Below are positions 61,531 through 64,000 of a stretch of DNA of 64,000 bases, piece after piece. Both the position numbers and the translations under genes were made by a program. The stretch is from positions 23,780 to 87,779 of the forward strand of contig NZ_SELT01000016.1 of NCBI RefSeq assembly GCF_004361065.1. The letters are read 5' to 3'. Under the pieces are notes generated by a model. That model was given only the letters and a program-made list of their open reading frames with translations, did no database searches and was not told the origin of the DNA. Origin of the DNA: Cognatilysobacter terrigena (GTDB lineage: Bacteria > Pseudomonadota > Gammaproteobacteria > Xanthomonadales > Xanthomonadaceae). How positions within the stretch are numbered: position 1 is the stretch's first letter; each line of letters starts with the position of its first letter.

Positions 61531-63519
61531 TCAGACGGCGCGGACGGCCGGACGACGCGTCGGCGACGGGCCTTCCACCATCTGCAGTAGCACGTCGCCG
61601 CGCGACGCCGCGGCGGCGAGATCGCCGGTCAGCGTATTGACGTCGACCTCGGGCGACACCTCGACCACGCACGTCGCGCAATTGCGACCGCCCGCCTTCG
61701 ACATGTAGAGCGCGAGATCGGCGACGTGCATGGCGTGCTGCCAGTCCACGCCTTCGCGCAGCGGCGACATCACCGCGCCCACCGACACCGTGACGTTGAC
61801 GGCATGTCCGCCGATGTCGATCGGCTCGCCCGCGATGTGCTGCATCACGCGTTCGGCGAGTTGCGGCAGGCGATCGCCCGCGGCGTCCGGCAGGATCAGC
61901 GCGAACTCCTCGCCGCCCCAGCGCACCACCGCATCGTTCTGGCGCACGAGCGTCCGCAGGCGTCGGCCGAGTTCGACGAGCACGCGATCGCCCGCGGCAT
62001 GGCCCCAGGTGTCGTTGACGCGCTTGAAGAAGTCGACGTCGAGCAGCATCAGGCCGACCGACGAGCCGGCGCGTCGCTGCATCTCGGCTTCGCACCAGCG
62101 CCGGTTCGCCGCGCCGGTCAGCGAGTCGATCATCGTCTGCTCGGACAGCACGGCGAGATCGCCGGACAGCTTGCGGTTCGCGCGTCGCGCACGCGACAGG
62201 TAACGCACGAGGCCCGCAAGCATCAGCATCGATAGCACCGCGACGCTCGTCCACAAGCGCTGCTGCCAGCGATGCGCGTCCATCTCCGCCGACTGCGCGC
62301 GATTGGCGATCGACAGCCGTTCGATCTCACGACCGCGTCGCTCCGATGCGTATTTCTCCTGCAACTCGAGCACGGCCTTGTCGCGCTCCTGCTTCACCAT
62401 CTCCTGGTTGAGCTCGAGTTCGGCATGCATGGTGGCGACCGCCTCACGCAGGCGGCCCGCCTTCTCGTAGGCCTTGACCAGCTCATCGAGGATTGCGAGC
62501 AGGTAGGTGCGCGCGCCGATGCGTTCGGCGAGCGCCTTGGCCGCGAGCAGATCCGCGATGCCTTCGTCGTAGCGGCCCAGCTGCACCAGCGCGATGCCGC
62601 GATTCGCACCCGCGACCGCCACGCCGTTGTCGTCGTGCTGCGCCGCACTTGCCGCCTTGGCGCGCTCGGCGAACATCAGCGCCTTCTGAGGCTCGTGGGT
62701 CTGCAGGTAGTAGTCGGACAGATTGCCGAGGCTTATCGACACCAGCTCTTCCAGCGACGGATCGTTCCCGGCGAGACGCAGCACGTCGAGCAGCGCCTGC
62801 TTCTGCAGTTCGCCCTCGCCGCGCTGCGCGTAGGTGTACGCCTGTTGCGCGCGCACGTACGGCAGCATGTAGCCGTAGCCGATGCGATCGGCGAGCGCGT
62901 ACGCCTCGGTGCCGAGCTTCTCGGCGCGCGCGAAGTCGCCGAGGTCCGCATTCATGCCGACCATCGGGCTCATGGCACGCACTTCATCGCCGGCCCACCC
63001 GCGCGTCGCCGCGATGCCGCGCGCGGCGACCGCGTCGGTGATGCCGTGAGCCATTTCGGTGCGCAGGTCCGCCAGGCGTGCGCGCGTCAACAGGAACTCC
63101 ATCCGGAGCGCGTCGTCGACGTTGGCGAGCAGCGGCTCCGCCGCGGCCAATTCCGACTTCGCGTCGACGAAGCGCTCGGTCGCGATCGCCCGCTGCGCCC
63201 GCGCCACGTGCACGGCGACGCCGCACGGCCCGCAGCGCTCGCGGGTCGCCATCGCGTCGAGCACGGCGAGCGCGCGATCGGCGCGGCCATGCGCGTCCTG
63301 CTGGCGCTCCAGCGTTTCGACGGCGGTCCAGTAGCGCGCGCGATCGTCGATCGAAGCGTTCGGCCCCGGACGGTTGTCGGCCGCGCAGAGGCGCTGCAGC
63401 ACGACCTGCGGACGCGGGTAACCGTGGAGGTGGACGTCGCGCAGGATCGTGGCCACCGACTCCGCATGTGCGGCGGTGGTCGCCAGCAGCAATGCGAGCG
63501 CGAGCGGGATGCGGGTCAT
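61531..63519 (-). CDS. TPR-containing periplasm-sensing diguanylate cyclase
   Basis: The 662-residue protein has a signal peptide (about 1-19), a large helical TPR-like sensor region (about 30-375) and a coiled coil (about 375-415). One transmembrane helix (about 422-440) and a cytoplasmic GGDEF domain (about 460-630) follow. The GGEEF motif is at 535-539, with the RxxD inhibitory site (R526-D529) five residues before it. The expected reaction is 2 GTP to c-di-GMP. Repeated TPR-like helices (e.g. RGIALVQLGRYDEGIADLLA) suggest protein or peptide sensing in the periplasm. The C-terminal 30 residues beyond the domain are not typical. Confidence 0.9.
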   Translation of the reverse strand: MTRIPLALALLLATTAAHAESVATILRDVHLHGYPRPQVVLQRLCAADNRPGPNASIDDRARYWTAVETLERQQDAHGRADRALAVLDAMATRERCGPCGVAVHVARAQRAIATERFVDAKSELAAAEPLLANVDDALRMEFLLTRARLADLRTEMAHGITDAVAARGIAATRGWAGDEVRAMSPMVGMNADLGDFARAEKLGTEAYALADRIGYGYMLPYVRAQQAYTYAQRGEGELQKQALLDVLRLAGNDPSLEELVSISLGNLSDYYLQTHEPQKALMFAERAKAASAAQHDDNGVAVAGANRGIALVQLGRYDEGIADLLAAKALAERIGARTYLLAILDELVKAYEKAGRLREAVATMHAELELNQEMVKQERDKAVLELQEKYASERRGREIERLSIANRAQSAEMDAHRWQQRLWTSVAVLSMLMLAGLVRYLSRARRANRKLSGDLAVLSEQTMIDSLTGAANRRWCEAEMQRRAGSSVGLMLLDVDFFKRVNDTWGHAAGDRVLVELGRRLRTLVRQNDAVVRWGGEEFALILPDAAGDRLPQLAERVMQHIAGEPIDIGGHAVNVTVSVGAVMSPLREGVDWQHAMHVADLALYMSKAGGRNCATCVVEVSPEVDVNTLTGDLAAAASRGDVLLQMVEGPSPTRRPAVRAV

Positions 63520-63693
63520 CGCACCGGATATCGACCCGGGCGGACCCGCGCTTGATGGCGACGCCGGCGAGGTTTCATGAGCGAGTCATCCGGCGGCGAC
63601 AGTCCATCGTCCGCGTCACGTGCGCCAGAGTGCTACCAGCATCGGCAAGCGCGACACCATGCGCCAGCGCACGGCACCGCACACGCCTCGCCG

Positions 63694-64000
63694 CTACGCC
63701 GCGGCCGACACCGCTGCATCCCCGCGCAGCGCCGCGCGATAGCGGCGGCTGCACGGCACGGTCGCGCCGTCCTGCATGACGATGCGCGCGTCGCCGGAAT
63801 CGATCGGCTCGATGCGCTCCACGCGGTCGAGATTGACCATGTAGCTGCGGTGCACGCGGCGGAACGTCGCCGGGTCGAGGCGCTCCTCGATCTGCGCCAT
63901 CGTGCTGCGCAGCGGGTAGTCGCGGCCGCGAACGCGCAGGTTCACGTAGTTGCCCGACGCCTGCAGCCACTCGATGTCCGCGGCCGGCACAAGGAATTCC
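63694..64000 (-). CDS. LytTR DNA-binding domain protein, 5' end outside window
   Basis: The minus-strand frame stays open through the right window edge and ends at 63694. The visible ~100 residues are a LytTR domain: VPAADIEWLQASGNYVNLRV at the start, then LDPATFRRVHRSYMVNLDRVERIEP and MQDGATVPCSRRYR. LytTR binds direct-repeat sites and is usually attached to a response regulator receiver or membrane sensor. What lies upstream (the receiver domain) is outside the window, so the architecture is unknown. The reading does not need the internal GTG at 63990; the frame continues upstream. Confidence 0.85.
   Translation of the reverse strand, partial: EFLVPAADIEWLQASGNYVNLRVRGRDYPLRSTMAQIEERLDPATFRRVHRSYMVNLDRVERIEPIDSGDARIVMQDGATVPCSRRYRAALRGDAAVSAAA

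Overview
The window is a GC-rich gammaproteobacterial chromosome segment. Its gene content and order point to the Xanthomonadaceae/Lysobacteraceae (Lysobacter, Luteimonas or a relative). The evidence is the conserved uvrC-pgsA-tRNA(Gly-Cys-Leu) block, the comEC-exbB-exbD-msbA-lpxK-kdsB lipid A block, a fused alpha/beta E1 dehydrogenase, a secreted M35 peptidase, and very strong G/C bias at third codon positions. Genes are densely packed. No stretch over about 300 bases lacks a gene, and I saw no insertion sequence, prophage, CRISPR array or rRNA.

Layout. (1) 1-6150: a catabolic locus for alpha-mannose glycans. It holds a secreted GH92 alpha-mannosidase (cut off by the window edge) divergent from a LacI regulator, then a PfkB sugar kinase, an AGE-family mannose isomerase and a secreted GH47 alpha-1,2-mannosidase. 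Two near-identical operators lie in the divergent intergenic region. (2) 6226-15103: an RND efflux operon (small membrane protein, NAD-binding protein, adaptor, pump, SDR, outer-membrane channel) divergent from a LysR regulator with a perfect 18-bp palindrome between them. (3) 15237-18190: three tRNA genes behind uvrC-pgsA. (4) 18325-27197: envelope biogenesis genes kdsB, lpxK, msbA, exbD, exbB, comEC, lolD and lolC. (5) 27221-32841: a succinate dehydrogenase region with ygfX-sdhE, a MAPEG protein, sdhBADC, a 57-residue SdhAF4-like gene, and ygfZ on the other strand. (6) 32951-43070: metabolic and housekeeping genes (fused E1, GST, GNAT, glutaryl-CoA dehydrogenase-like, TatD, TcdA), glycine-zipper proteins, a c-type cytochrome and an M35 peptidase. 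(7) 43208-49066: membrane and lipid genes (DUF456, phospholipase D-like, BON-MscS channel, patatin) and class I fumarase. (8) 49113-64000: two c-di-GMP proteins, a PQQ-type sugar dehydrogenase, Tex, a frameshifted DUF488 gene, a UbiB-like kinase, a YkuD_2 protein, App1, ferredoxin-NADP reductase and a partial LytTR regulator.

Working model for the mannan locus (inference): GH92 and GH47 trim alpha-linked mannose outside the cytoplasm. Mannose enters through a transporter not seen here, is isomerised to fructose by the AGE enzyme and phosphorylated by the PfkB kinase to fructose 6-phosphate, all under LacI control. The most notable observations are the eukaryotic-type GH47 enzyme in this operon, the paired LacI operators, the SdhAF4-like small gene beside sdhC, the frameshift in the DUF488 gene, and the degenerate EAL domain of the 1101-residue GGDEF-EAL protein.
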